From Wolbachia endosymbiont (group B) of Parapoynx stratiotata (GTDB lineage Bacteria; Pseudomonadota; Alphaproteobacteria; Rickettsiales; Anaplasmataceae), in assembly GCF_947250635.1 (NCBI RefSeq), contig NZ_OX366335.1, forward strand, positions 124,001-188,000: a DNA stretch of 64,000 bases, given 5' to 3'. Under the pieces are notes generated by a model that was given only the letters and a program-made list of their open reading frames with translations, did no database searches and was not told the origin of the DNA. The position numbers and the translations under genes are program-made. This document shows, in pieces, positions 29,646-38,782 of this stretch (positions are counted from its first letter, which is position 1; each line of letters starts with the position of its first letter).

Positions 29646-31229
29646 ATGAACATAGCATTAAAATATCGTCCTAGTAGCTTTAAAGATTTAGTAGGTCAAG
29701 ATATATTGGTGCGTATACTAGAAAATGCTTTTACTCTCAACAAAATTCCACAATCTATACTGCTTTCTGGTAGCAGTGGAATTGGTAAAACCACCACTGC
29801 AAGAATAATAGCTTTATGTTTGAACTGCTCATTGGGGCCAACTTTTGAACCTTGTGGATCATGTACAAGTTGTCTGGCAATAAAAAATTCAAGCCATCCA
29901 GATGTAGTTGAAATCGATGCGGCAAGTCACACTAGTGTTGAGGATGTTAGAGCGATCTTGGGAGATATTTGCTATTTACCAATAAGTTCTAAATTTAAAG
30001 TTTACATTATAGATGAAGTACACATGTTATCCAGTAATGCATTTAATGCATTACTTAAAACTCTAGAAGAACCACCATCTAGCGTAAAGTTTATTCTAGC
30101 AACTACAGAAATAAAAAAGATACCAATAACTGTTATTGCACGTTGTCAAAGGTTTGACTTACATAACATTCCTTCAGCTAAGATAATGGAGCGTTTAAAT
30201 GATATTGCACAAAAAGAAAATTATTTTATTGAAAAAGAAGCATCGGAATTAATTGCTCACCACTGTAGCAATTCAATGCGTAACGCTTTATTTTTGATGA
30301 ATCAAGCAGTGCTATATAGCAAAGATGGTACAATATCCACTCAAAGTGTTACAGACATACTTGGTCTAGTAGATAGAAACGTTATATTTGATCTACTGGA
30401 AGCAGTATTAGATAGTGATTTACAGAAGGCTTTGTTAGTATTCGACAATGTGGTAAAAACAGCAAATCCGCTCAATATTTTTGAAGATCTGCTGCAAACA
30501 ATCCAGTTAATATGCCGTTTTTTAATTACAAAAGAGATTGATACAGAATATGAGAAGAGCAGAGTAAAAGATTTGAGTGCAAAAAAGTCTTTAATATTTT
30601 TTTCGAGATTGTGGAAGGTGCTGCTTAAGGGTATTCAAGATATAAAAATTTCAACATGCAATGAGGTTGCTGCTGAAATGATGTTAATTAGCCTTTGTTA
30701 TCTTTCTGATTTGCCTTCTCCGGAACAGGTGATCAAAAAAATTCTTTCACAGAATGTAGAGCAAGGAAATAGACAGGGCAGACCTGTTGCACCTTCCCCC
30801 TCTGTCATCCAAGTAACTGACTACTCGGATCCAAAAAAATATGTGGAAAAACCCCACTCTGTCATCCCAGTGCGTGACACTGGGATCCATGTGAAAAATA
30901 AACAACAAAATTACGATTTTGATAAGATTTTGCAACTATTAAGGCGGAGTAACCAAATTTATCTTTACAAACAACTGTGTAGTAATCTAAAATTAATAGA
31001 TTGTAAATTTGGGTATTTAAAATTAAAAGCTGTATCTAACTTGAACAGTAATTTTTGTAATGACTTGAAAAGTTACTTAAATCAAGCTACTAATCAGGAG
31101 TGGGTTATTATAGTTGATACGAGTTATATGAATAGGGAAGTGAGTAATTTAAATTATGCACCTGTAGTTAAGGATATATTAAATACGTTTAAAGGTGCAA
31201 AGGTAGTTAATATAGAAAATAAGGAGTAG
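29646..31229 (+). CDS. dnaX: DNA polymerase III subunit tau (gamma/tau)
   Basis: 527 residues, the clamp-loader ATPase. Walker A is SGSSGIGKTTTAR (about 41-53); the zinc module has CLNCSLGPTFEPCGSCTSC (about 59-77); Walker B/DExH-like is IIDEVHMLS, and the sensor region LLKTLEEPPSSVKFILATT follows. Domain III extends to about 360. Between it and the C-terminal region lies a repeat-derived stretch (about residues 385-416, VIPVRDTGI) translated from a palindromic element, see 30799-30892. The C-terminal 110 residues are poorly conserved tau-type sequence. The ybaB start follows three bases after the TAG. Confidence 0.96.
   Translation: MNIALKYRPSSFKDLVGQDILVRILENAFTLNKIPQSILLSGSSGIGKTTTARIIALCLNCSLGPTFEPCGSCTSCLAIKNSSHPDVVEIDAASHTSVEDVRAILGDICYLPISSKFKVYIIDEVHMLSSNAFNALLKTLEEPPSSVKFILATTEIKKIPITVIARCQRFDLHNIPSAKIMERLNDIAQKENYFIEKEASELIAHHCSNSMRNALFLMNQAVLYSKDGTISTQSVTDILGLVDRNVIFDLLEAVLDSDLQKALLVFDNVVKTANPLNIFEDLLQTIQLICRFLITKEIDTEYEKSRVKDLSAKKSLIFFSRLWKVLLKGIQDIKISTCNEVAAEMMLISLCYLSDLPSPEQVIKKILSQNVEQGNRQGRPVAPSPSVIQVTDYSDPKKYVEKPHSVIPVRDTGIHVKNKQQNYDFDKILQLLRRSNQIYLYKQLCSNLKLIDCKFGYLKLKAVSNLNSNFCNDLKSYLNQATNQEWVIIVDTSYMNREVSNLNYAPVVKDILNTFKGAKVVNIENKE
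30799..30892 (+). repeat. palindromic element inserted in frame in dnaX
   Basis: Two adjoining copies of the window's repeat: CTGTCATCCAAGTAACTGAC and ACTCGGATCC (30800-30832), then the hairpin ATCCCAGTG-CGTGA-CACTGGGAT (30864-30886). The reading frame passes through without a stop. The site is the linker between the conserved clamp-loader domain and the variable tau tail. Confidence 0.85.
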
Positions 31230-31232
31230 GTT

Positions 31233-31565
31233 GTGGATTTCAGTCAAATAATGAAGCAAGCGCAAGAAATGCAAAAAAAGCTTGCGGAAGCCCAAGAAAA
31301 ATATATTGGAAAAGAGTTTCAAGGTATTTCTGGTGGTGGCAAAGTTTCTGTATTAGTGGAAGTTATAAAAATAGGTGGCTATAAAGCTAAAAAGGTAAAC
31401 ATAGACTTAGAGCTTATGAGAAATGAAGAAAAAGACATAGTAGAAGATTTAGTGACAGCAGCGTTTAATGATGCCATTAAAAAAGCAGAAGAAGATATGG
31501 CAAATGCAACCTCTGATCTTGCAGGTATGATGGGGTTACCACCTGGATTTAAACTTCCTTTTTAA
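31233..31565 (+). CDS. YbaB/EbfC nucleoid-associated protein
   Basis: 110 residues, usual length. It begins with GTG at 31233 behind AAGGAG (31221-31226), which lies inside the last codons of dnaX, so translation is probably coupled. Family features are MKQAQEMQKKLAEAQEKY at the N-terminus, GGGKVSVLVE (about 31-40) and the C-terminal MGLPPGFKLPF. YbaB dimers bind DNA and, by genetic context, act near dnaX and recR. Confidence 0.94.
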   Translation: MDFSQIMKQAQEMQKKLAEAQEKYIGKEFQGISGGGKVSVLVEVIKIGGYKAKKVNIDLELMRNEEKDIVEDLVTAAFNDAIKKAEEDMANATSDLAGMMGLPPGFKLPF

Positions 31566-31901
31566 ATTTACTACTGAAGTTTGACTTAATGCAGTAACTA
31601 AGTGTTTTCCTTTTATACTAGTACTTCCATGAAGTACATTCATATTACTGCATGAATATGCAGCAATTCACAATGATGAATGCAGATCAGAAGATAAAAA
31701 GACATTAGTGAAATAGGTGTCAGAAGATCAAGAGTAAAAAAAGTAGAGTAACTCTATTTATTAATTAATAAAATCTTTGTATTTTCCTAAAAGTTAGTTA
31801 AGATACAGAAGGTTTTGTGTTATTAAGTTAGCACTTGACTTAACTTTAGTGATTATTTAGACTGCTAAAGTGGAATTTTAATTTTTTTAACGAGGGCAAT
31901 T
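31566..31901. other. intergenic region with two hairpins upstream of wsp
   Basis: No gene. Two perfect short hairpins lie in tandem: GTACTTC-CAT-GAAGTAC (31621-31637) and CTGCAT-GAAT-ATGCAG (31648-31663). Neither is followed by a T run, so they are not classic terminators. The wsp promoter is at the right end. Confidence 0.6.
31835..31863 (+). promoter_or_regulatory. probable sigma70-type promoter of wsp
   Basis: TTGACT (31835-31840), a 17-base spacer, then TAGACT (31858-31863), about 38 bases before the wsp ATG. The ribosome site GAGGG lies at 31892-31896. Inferred from consensus; no transcript data. Confidence 0.6.
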
Positions 31902-32585
31902 ATGCATTATAAAAAGTTTTTTTCGGCAGCTGCTTTAGTGACGTTGCTAAGCCTATCAAACTCTGCTTTTTCATCAGACCCTATTGGTCCAATAAGTGAT
32001 GAAGAAACTAGCTACTACGTTCGTTTGCAATACAACGGTGAAATTTTACCTTTTTATACAAAAGTTGATGGTATTAAAAATGCAGCAGGTAAAGAAAAGG
32101 ATAGTCCCTTAACAAGATCTTTTATAGCTGGTGGTGGTGCATTTGGTTATAAAATGGATGACATTAGAGTTGATGTTGAAGGGCTTTACTCACAATTGGC
32201 TAAAGATACAGCTGTAGTAAATGCTTCTGAAACAAATGTTGCAGACAGTTTAACAGCATTTTCAGGATTGGTTAACGTTTATTACGATATAGCGATTGAA
32301 GATATGCCTATCACTCCATACGTTGGTGTTGGTGTTGGTGCAGCATATATCAGCAATCCTTCAAAAGCTGATACAGTTAAAGATCAAAAAGGATTTGGTT
32401 TTGCTTATCAAGCAAAAGCTGGTGTTAGTTATGATGTAACCCCAGAAATCAAGCTTTATGCTGGAGCTCGTTATTTTGGTTCTTATGGTGCTAGTTTTAA
32501 TAAAGAAACAGTATCAGCTACTAAAGAGATCAACGTCCTTTACAGCGCTGTTGGTGCAGAAGCTGGAGTAGCGTTTAATTTCTAG
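31902..32585 (+). CDS. wsp: Wolbachia surface protein WSP
   Basis: 227 residues, an outer-membrane beta-barrel protein of the Anaplasmataceae surface-antigen (OMP/MSP2) family and the standard typing marker of Wolbachia. Signal peptide 1-24 (FFSAAALVTLLSLSNSAFSS). Conserved blocks DEETSYYVRLQYNGE, GGGAFGYKMDDIRVDVEG, ITPYVGVGVGAAYIS and AVGAEAGVAFNF alternate with the four variable loops; for example loop 1 holds GIKNAAGKEKDSP. The C-terminal Phe is typical of BAM-assembled barrels. It has its own promoter and is followed by repeat hairpins. The loop type looks to me like supergroup B alleles (from memory). Confidence 0.98.
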   Translation: MHYKKFFSAAALVTLLSLSNSAFSSDPIGPISDEETSYYVRLQYNGEILPFYTKVDGIKNAAGKEKDSPLTRSFIAGGGAFGYKMDDIRVDVEGLYSQLAKDTAVVNASETNVADSLTAFSGLVNVYYDIAIEDMPITPYVGVGVGAAYISNPSKADTVKDQKGFGFAYQAKAGVSYDVTPEIKLYAGARYFGSYGASFNKETVSATKEINVLYSAVGAEAGVAFNF

Positions 32586-32818
32586 TCTATCTTTGTCTTA
32601 TTATCCCAGTGGGTTTTTCTTGTCATTCAAGTAGCATGACACTGGGATCTAGAAAAAAGAAATGTGAATTCCAGTGTTTGAGCACTGGAATAACACATTA
32701 TTTATTTAATGTAGTTTTTATCGTTACACGCTAGCAATGTTAATCAGGTAGCTGATACTGAAGTGTATTGCTACTAAGATCTCAATTAGATGTAAAATTG
32801 TGCTTTTTTAATTAAAGC
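32586..32818. repeat. palindromic repeats downstream of wsp
   Basis: Copies of the repeat at about 32602-32652 (ATCCCAGTGGG to GACACTGGGATC) and a second hairpin CCAGTGTTTGAGCACTGG (32673-32690). The hairpins could terminate wsp transcription. No gene is seen. Confidence 0.65.
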
Positions 32819-32847
32819 TTGAATTTTTCACTGAAAATCAATATATT
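32819..32847 (+). promoter_or_regulatory. probable promoter of rpoH
   Basis: TTGAAT (32819-32824), a 17-base spacer and TATATT (32842-32847), 30 bases before the rpoH ATG. Consensus-based inference. Confidence 0.5.
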
Positions 32848-32876
32848 ATATGTATAGAGTTTTAATTTAAGTTATT

Positions 32877-33770
32877 ATGTTGACCCCAGTAGCAAATTTA
32901 TGTGTTAATAGTAGCACTAATCTCATGCAATATATTGCTGAAGTGCGAAAATTTCCTATGCTTTCCCAAGAAGAGGAAGTGCGATTAGCAAAAAATTGGC
33001 AAGAATACCAGGATATTTCTTCTGCTCACAGGTTGATTACTAGCCATTTGAATTTGGTAGTAAAAATTGCAATGAAATTTAAGAATTACGGTCTATTGTT
33101 GATGGACCTGGTCATGGAAGGAAATATGGGTTTAATGCATGCAGTGAAAAAGTTCAATCCTGACTTGGGATTTCGTTTTTCAACTTATGCAGTATGGTGG
33201 ATTGAAGCTTCAATGAAAGACTTTATATTAAAATCTTGGTCACTTGTAAAGATAGGTACAACGCAAGCACAAAGGAGATTGTTTTTTAGTTTACGTAAAA
33301 TAAAAAAAAGAATTTTACAATACACAAACAGAGAAACTTTGAGTAAAGAAGAAATAAAAGCAATATCAAATGAGCTTTCTGTATCTGAAGAAGATGTTGT
33401 ACAGATGAGCTATCGTCTGGCTTGTAAGGATCAGTCGTTAAATAATTGTATAAAAATAGGTGATGACTCTAAAAAGGAGTTACAAGATATGATTCCGTGT
33501 AATTTAGTTAGTCAAGAAGTAGCTTACCAGAATCATGAAGAAAAGGCATTAAAAGAAACAATCTTAAGCAATGCATTAGCAAGTCTTAATGAAAGATCAA
33601 GAGACATTTTCATTAGCAGATACTTGTCTGAGAATACTCAGACTTTGGATGAGCTTAGCAAAAAATATTGTGTTTCAAGAGAAAGAATAAGACAGCTGGC
33701 TGAGCAAGCGATGAGTAAGGTAAAACAACATATAAAATCAGAGAGTTTGAAATTCGGTTTACATGCGTAG
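32877..33770 (+). CDS. rpoH: RNA polymerase sigma-32 factor RpoH
   Basis: 297 residues, the heat-shock sigma factor. Region 2 is clear (DLVMEGNMGLMHAVKKF, STYAVWWIEASMKDFIL). The RpoH box is present as KIGTTQAQRRLFFSLRK (about 123-139), which separates it from RpoD. Region 4 HTH is TLDELSKKYCVSRERIRQL. It directs transcription of chaperone genes; htpG in this window is a plausible target, but no site was verified. Its 3' end overlaps the next gene by eight bases (ATGCGTAG). Confidence 0.96.
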   Translation: MLTPVANLCVNSSTNLMQYIAEVRKFPMLSQEEEVRLAKNWQEYQDISSAHRLITSHLNLVVKIAMKFKNYGLLLMDLVMEGNMGLMHAVKKFNPDLGFRFSTYAVWWIEASMKDFILKSWSLVKIGTTQAQRRLFFSLRKIKKRILQYTNRETLSKEEIKAISNELSVSEEDVVQMSYRLACKDQSLNNCIKIGDDSKKELQDMIPCNLVSQEVAYQNHEEKALKETILSNALASLNERSRDIFISRYLSENTQTLDELSKKYCVSRERIRQLAEQAMSKVKQHIKSESLKFGLHA

Positions 33771-34260
33771 TCTTTTCGTATTTCTAATATTTCTTTCAAT
33801 AGACACTCTTGCATCGGTTAGTAATGTACAACTGAGCGAAAAATATAAAGACTGGTTTGTTTATACTGCATTGGAAGATGGTGAAAAAGTGTGTTATATT
33901 GTATCTCATCCTAAGAAAAAAAGTGAACATTATACAGCCGATCGCAAGCCGTATGTAATGGTCAGTTACGTTGATAAAAAAGCAGATGAGGTGAGCGTCA
34001 CTTCTGGCTTTCAGTATAATAATGAGCCTGTAGTTCTCAATATCGATAAAAAAATTAAATATCAATTGCCAATAATACAGGGAAGTCTTGCGTGGACAGA
34101 TGATACAAAAATGGACCAAGATTTGATTCTAAAAATGAAGCAGGGATTATCAATGGTAGTTAATGGAAAAGTAAAAACAGCAAATGTTGATGATACTTAT
34201 TCCTTGCTTGGGTTTCAAAAAGCTTACCAAAAAATGCACGACTTATGCCATACAAAGTAA
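33763..34260 (+). CDS. invasion-associated locus B (IalB)-like secreted protein
   Basis: 165 residues with a signal peptide (1-17, SLFVFLIFLSIDTLAS). The mature part shows KYKDWFVYTALEDGEKVCYIVS near the start and a final GFQKAYQKMHDLC, matching the IalB pattern of an early DW, a central Cys and a C-terminal GFxxA...C. IalB-family proteins are periplasmic or outer-membrane proteins of intracellular alphaproteobacteria; molecular role unclear. It overlaps the rpoH stop by eight bases, so it is probably translationally coupled. Family assignment is by pattern and not certain. Confidence 0.7.
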   Translation: MRSLFVFLIFLSIDTLASVSNVQLSEKYKDWFVYTALEDGEKVCYIVSHPKKKSEHYTADRKPYVMVSYVDKKADEVSVTSGFQYNNEPVVLNIDKKIKYQLPIIQGSLAWTDDTKMDQDLILKMKQGLSMVVNGKVKTANVDDTYSLLGFQKAYQKMHDLCHTK

Positions 34261-34372
34261 ATTATTGATTACTAAAGTATAAGATAGGCTGTTTTTATCT
34301 CTCAGATAAAAAGATAAATAGCACTTTACATAGAATGTGGATATCATTTAAAATATACTTTTGAGAATTAGT

Positions 34373-35512
34373 ATGTTAGAGGTTGCAGGTAAAGAGCAAG
34401 TTGTATGTGAGCAAATGCGTTTTAGCGTTGGCCGAGCAAGTCTTTTAAATACGCTATCCAGAGTGAGCGGGGTGGTTGAAAGGCGCAACGCGATAGACGT
34501 TTTAGCGTGTATAAATATCAAAGCACAACATGGCAGCATAAAACTAAAGGCTACCGATCTTGACATTTCAATATTTGCCTCACTTACTGCAAATGTATCA
34601 GCAGAAGGAGAAGTGAAAATCTCAGCACATACTTTACATGACATAGTGAAGAAATTGCCAACTAATTTGGATGTCTATTTCGAAATGAATAATCAAGGAA
34701 AATTATTGATATCCTGTGGAAATGCAAATTTTTCTTTACCGAACGTAGTTTCAAATAACTTCCCTGTTCTGGAAGAAGGTGATCATCAATACGATTTCAC
34801 TCTACTAAGTGCAGATTTGGTAGACTTATTGACTAAAACGAAGTTTGCTGTGTCGCTGGATGATACAAGGTATAATTTAAACGGGATATATCTGCATACA
34901 GATGAGCAATTTCTGTACTGCGTTGCAACTGATGGCCACCGTTTATCATGTATAAAAAGGCCTAAACCTGAAGATATCAACGGCGAATTTGGGGTGATCA
35001 TTCCACGTAAAACTATCATGGAATTATTGAAAGTATTGTGTGATTGTAATGAGATTAATATAAAACTTTCAGATAGAAAAATCAAATTTACATGTGGTGA
35101 GTATATTCTAATATCAAAATTGATAGATGGGACTTTTCCAGATTACAAAGCTGTCATTCCAACGTCTCAAGATAAACAAATGATTGTTGAGAGTAGTAAG
35201 CTTGCTAGCGTTATAGATCGGGTTTCTGTTGTTGTGTCCGATAAAATAAAATCCATTAAATTTTCATTGCAAAAGAATTTATTAACTCTGCATTCAAACT
35301 CTCAAGAGTGTAGTGATGCAACTGAGTCTATAGAAGTGGATTACGATGGAGCTCTTATGGAAGTAGGATTTAATTCTCGTTATTTGCTTGATGCTTTATC
35401 TTGTATAAAAAACAAATGTAAGGTCAGCCTATCAGATGGTAATAGCGCTACAATTATCACTGATGAAGATGATCCAAGTGCACTATATATAGTAATGCCA
35501 ATGAGGACTTAA
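34373..35512 (+). CDS. dnaN: DNA polymerase III beta sliding clamp
   Basis: About 379 residues from the ATG at 34373. A TTG lies four codons upstream, and the ATG at 34415 matches the usual family start (MRFSVGRASLLNTLSRV); no start has a good Shine-Dalgarno site, so the start is uncertain. It is the ring clamp that tethers polymerase III. Three beta-clamp domains are apparent, with ATDLDISIF (about 60), ATDGHRLSCIKRP (about 188-200) and the C-terminal end YIVMPMRT, part of the partner-binding pocket. It converges with truA one base away. Confidence 0.95.
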   Translation: MLEVAGKEQVVCEQMRFSVGRASLLNTLSRVSGVVERRNAIDVLACINIKAQHGSIKLKATDLDISIFASLTANVSAEGEVKISAHTLHDIVKKLPTNLDVYFEMNNQGKLLISCGNANFSLPNVVSNNFPVLEEGDHQYDFTLLSADLVDLLTKTKFAVSLDDTRYNLNGIYLHTDEQFLYCVATDGHRLSCIKRPKPEDINGEFGVIIPRKTIMELLKVLCDCNEINIKLSDRKIKFTCGEYILISKLIDGTFPDYKAVIPTSQDKQMIVESSKLASVIDRVSVVVSDKIKSIKFSLQKNLLTLHSNSQECSDATESIEVDYDGALMEVGFNSRYLLDALSCIKNKCKVSLSDGNSATIITDEDDPSALYIVMPMRT

Positions 35513-35513
35513 G

Positions 35514-36251
35514 CTAGTAATCTATCTTTACTAAGTATAAGCCGTGAGGCGGCGCAGTGACCCCAGCGGCGTTTCTTTTGCATTGACTTAATATATTTAA
35601 CATTTCTTGTGGATTAGTTCTATTTTTTCCAAATTCAACTAAAGTGCCAACAATAATCCTCACTTGGTTATGCAAAAAGGAAATCGCAGATATTTTGATG
35701 TATATGTGACTTCCATTTTGTACTATATCAATATCATCGATTGTTCTGACCGGATTTGTAGCTTGACAATCTTTTGAGCGGAAGCTTGAAAGATTATGTT
35801 TTCCAAGCAGGTGTCTAGCAGCTTCACGCATGATGTTTACGTCAAGTGGGTTAAATACTTGCCACACATAACCGATTTCTAGAGCTGCAGGAGCGTAGCG
35901 ATTAATTATTCTATATTCATAATATCTTTTTTTTGCTGAAAATCGCGCATGAAATGCATCATCTACGGCTTCTGCACTAAGCACAACTATAGGAATCGCT
36001 TTTAAGTGATAGTTTATTCCATTTCTTATTCTGTAAAGCTCAAATTGCCTTTCCATATTGAAATGAGCAACTTGCCCTAAAGCATGAACCCCTTTGTCAG
36101 TTCTGCCACCACAATGCAAAGAGACTCTCTCGCCACTGAAATTAAATATAGCGTTTTCTATGGTTTCCTGAATTGAGTTAGCAGAGTGTTGTTGCTTTTG
36201 CCAGCCAGAGAAACCACTACCATTGTATTCTATCGTTATTTTGTATCGCAC
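35514..36251 (-). CDS. truA: tRNA pseudouridine synthase A
   Basis: 245 residues. It makes pseudouridine at positions 38-40 of tRNA anticodon arms. The catalytic Asp is D52 in CGGRTDKGVHALGQ, and the N-terminal YNGSGFSGWQKQ is characteristic. C-terminal motifs FLHNQVRIIVGTL and PPHGLYLVKIDY are present. ATG start. It is divergent from recA with 114 bases between. Confidence 0.97.
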   Translation of the reverse strand: MRYKITIEYNGSGFSGWQKQQHSANSIQETIENAIFNFSGERVSLHCGGRTDKGVHALGQVAHFNMERQFELYRIRNGINYHLKAIPIVVLSAEAVDDAFHARFSAKKRYYEYRIINRYAPAALEIGYVWQVFNPLDVNIMREAARHLLGKHNLSSFRSKDCQATNPVRTIDDIDIVQNGSHIYIKISAISFLHNQVRIIVGTLVEFGKNRTNPQEMLNILSQCKRNAAGVTAPPHGLYLVKIDY

Positions 36252-36320
36252 TACAAAGTCTATCTATCTAATTTTAGGTAACTAACGTTCTTCGTTATTA
36301 AAAAACCCTTGGCAGATTGG

Positions 36321-36349
36321 TTGCGTTCAATTACCATGGAGACTATACA
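36321..36349 (+). promoter_or_regulatory. probable promoter of recA
   Basis: TTGCGT (36321-36326), a 17-base spacer and TATACA (36344-36349), 17 bases before the ATG. No SOS-type operator was recognised. Consensus inference only. Confidence 0.45.
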
Positions 36350-36365
36350 AGTTAATAAATGATCC

Positions 36366-37433
36366 ATGGCACATAATCCAGAAGAAAGAAATAATGATAA
36401 GCAAAAAGCACTAGATAATGCAATAAGTCAAATTGAAAAAGCATTCGGTAAAGGTGCAATAATGAAGCTAAAGCAAAACCCTATAGAAAAAATAGACACG
36501 ATATCTACAGGGTCGATTGCACTTGATTCAGCTCTGGGTGTTGGGGGATTGCCAAAAGGACGTATAATTGAGATATTTGGCCCTGAGAGTTCTGGTAAAA
36601 CTACCCTTGCTTTGCATGTAATTGCTGAAGCACAGAAAAAAGGAGGTTTATGTGCATTTATCGATGCGGAACACGCACTGGATGTTATATATGCTCGTAA
36701 ACTTGGAGTGAAAACTGATGATTTGGTAATTTCACAACCAGACACTGGAGAGCAGGCGTTGCATATTGTTGAGTATTTAGTGTGTTCTAGTGCAGTTGAT
36801 GTAATAGTTATTGATTCTGTTGCAGCACTAACTCCAAGAGCTGAAATTGAAGGAGATATGGGCGACCAGCACATGGGACTACAAGCAAGGCTTCTAAGCC
36901 ATGGACTCAGGAAACTAACTTCTGTAGTTTCAAAAGCAAACTGTATATTGATATTTATCAACCAAATTCGTATGAAAATAGGAGTAGTATATGGAAATCC
37001 TGAAACTACCACTGGTGGAAATGCGTTAAAATTCTATACTTCTATAAGACTTGATATAAGAAAAGTTGGTGCGATAAAGGATAAAGAGAATATTACGGGT
37101 AATGAAACGAGAGTTAAAGTTGTAAAAAATAAAGTTGCTCCTCCATTTAGAGAGGCAAAATTTGATATAATGTATAATGAAGGCATATCAAAACTTGGGG
37201 AAATAATAGATATAGGAGCAAAACTTGGTGTCCTTGAAAAGGCAGGCGCTTATTATTCATATAACAATACGCGTCTTGGGCAAGGAAGAGAAAATGTAAA
37301 AAGCTACCTCAAGGCGAATAAAGAAATTGCAAATGAAATAGAAACAAAAATCAGAGATTTATTTAAAAATCACGATAACTCTATTGCAATAGAAGAGGAG
37401 CGTGAACAACTTCTAGAAGAATCAGTATTCTAA
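36366..37433 (+). CDS. recA: recombinase RecA
   Basis: 355 residues. Walker A is GPESSGKTT (about 68-76), and other core motifs are [33 protein letters not shown] and the loop L2 [15 protein letters not shown]. It catalyses strand exchange in recombinational repair; recR in this window is a loader partner. The C-terminal tail is acidic ([12 protein letters not shown]), as usual. ATG start. Confidence 0.98.
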   Translation: MAHNPEERNNDKQKALDNAISQIEKAFGKGAIMKLKQNPIEKIDTISTGSIALDSALGVGGLPKGRIIEIFGPESSGKTTLALHVIAEAQKKGGLCAFIDAEHALDVIYARKLGVKTDDLVISQPDTGEQALHIVEYLVCSSAVDVIVIDSVAALTPRAEIEGDMGDQHMGLQARLLSHGLRKLTSVVSKANCILIFINQIRMKIGVVYGNPETTTGGNALKFYTSIRLDIRKVGAIKDKENITGNETRVKVVKNKVAPPFREAKFDIMYNEGISKLGEIIDIGAKLGVLEKAGAYYSYNNTRLGQGRENVKSYLKANKEIANEIETKIRDLFKNHDNSIAIEEEREQLLEESVF

Positions 37434-37465
37434 TCTAGATGCTTGTATTGGGCAGTATTCAATTG

Positions 37466-38029
37466 CTACACTAAAGTTTCACTCTCAACCGAGTTGATGA
37501 AAGCTGCGTTATCTCCTTGCAGCATTAGGTGTATATTCTTTGCTATTTTTTCCACTAAGAGGATAGCGTTATCAAAATTTTCAAATTTTGATAATACATA
37601 ATCTGCTAAGCTTTTCCGATTTTCAGGCCTACCTACTCCAAATCTCAAACGCCAATAATCGTTACCAATAAAGCTATCTATAGACTTAAGTCCATTGTGT
37701 CCAGCAGAACTACCACCTTTTTTTACTTTTATTCTTCCAAATTTCAAGTCAGCATCATCATGTATGACAACAATATTGTCTAGCGATAATTTGTAAAAAT
37801 TTTTTATTTTTGCAACAGGAATACCTGAATTATTCATAAATGAAGAAGGCTTTATTAGCATAACTTTATTATTGTTAATTATGCCAGAGGTTATCAAGTA
37901 ATCGGCTTTCTTAGAAAATGACTGAAAATTCCAATATTTGTAGATTGCGTCAATAACGATAAAACCAATATTATGATGAGTTAACTCATATTGACTACCA
38001 GGATTACCAAGCCCAGCTATTAAATGCAC
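37466..38029 (-). CDS. pth: peptidyl-tRNA hydrolase
   Basis: 187 residues. It releases tRNA from peptidyl-tRNA drop-off products. N-terminal GLGNPGSQYELTHHNIGF supplies the catalytic His (H19); the conserved Asp lies in VVIHDDADLKFG, and GGSSAGHNGLKSI is the substrate-cleft motif. Its ATG overlaps the rplY stop by one base (TAATG), giving an rplY-pth operon as in many bacteria. Confidence 0.97.
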   Translation of the reverse strand: MHLIAGLGNPGSQYELTHHNIGFIVIDAIYKYWNFQSFSKKADYLITSGIINNNKVMLIKPSSFMNNSGIPVAKIKNFYKLSLDNIVVIHDDADLKFGRIKVKKGGSSAGHNGLKSIDSFIGNDYWRLRFGVGRPENRKSLADYVLSKFENFDNAILLVEKIAKNIHLMLQGDNAAFINSVESETLV

Positions 38030-38640
38030 TACTCCTCTGTTTTTGTTTGAGTCTCTTCAACATCACTATCGGCAGCAGAGATTGTTACAATGGTGAAATT
38101 TTCTTCCTCATGAGCTACAAATTTAACACCTTCTGGCAATTTTACATCATTGATATGTATAGACTGACCAATCATTTTGCCAGACAAATCAATTTCTATG
38201 ACTTGAGGTATTTTCTCAGGAGAGCATTTGACAGTAATAGAACGACACAGAACATTAAGCACTCCACCTAATTTGATTCCTGGTGATTTACTTTCATTGA
38301 TGAATGATAAAGGTATATCTATTTTAATTTCACTACCTTTATCAACAAACTGAAAATCAACATGTTGCACAGTATCCTTTACTACATGCCATTGAATATC
38401 ACGAACAAGAGCATATTCTTTTTTCCCCGAAATATCTAGTTCTATTAAATGTGCAGAAAGAGCACCTGATTTATATTGTTTAGTAAATTCCTTTGCAGAC
38501 AATGTCAAATTTACGTTATCATGCCCTTTACCATATATAACTGCAGGTATACTTCCCTTCTCCCTCAGAGCCTGAATCGCTTTCTTTTTTTTTACATCAC
38601 GTAACTCTGCATTAATTGTTACCATTTCTTGCTGTGCCAT
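38029..38640 (-). CDS. rplY: 50S ribosomal protein L25 (CTC form)
   Basis: 203 residues. The long L25/TL5/CTC form has an N-terminal 5S-rRNA-binding domain (about 1-95, GSIPAVIYGKGHDN, VRDIQWHVVKDTVQHVDF) and a C-terminal beta domain (DIPLSFINESKSPGIKLGG). It ends in an acidic/Thr-rich tail. ATG start with AGGAGT-like bases just upstream. First gene of the pair with pth. Confidence 0.95.
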   Translation of the reverse strand: MAQQEMVTINAELRDVKKKKAIQALREKGSIPAVIYGKGHDNVNLTLSAKEFTKQYKSGALSAHLIELDISGKKEYALVRDIQWHVVKDTVQHVDFQFVDKGSEIKIDIPLSFINESKSPGIKLGGVLNVLCRSITVKCSPEKIPQVIEIDLSGKMIGQSIHINDVKLPEGVKFVAHEEENFTIVTISAADSDVEETQTKTEE

Positions 38641-38782
38641 CGATTACTCCTATTCAGCTAATCCTTTTTATATAATTTAATAATATAACATAAAAATATT
38701 TATTTCAAACTTCATTCTTTCACACTAATTCTTTGTGGAAAAATTTATTTAGATATATACTTAAGATTACGTAGTAAGAGCT

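Noticed and set aside
36428..37012. 194-codon frame antisense to recA
   Set aside because: recA is certain; the antisense frame is a codon-bias shadow.
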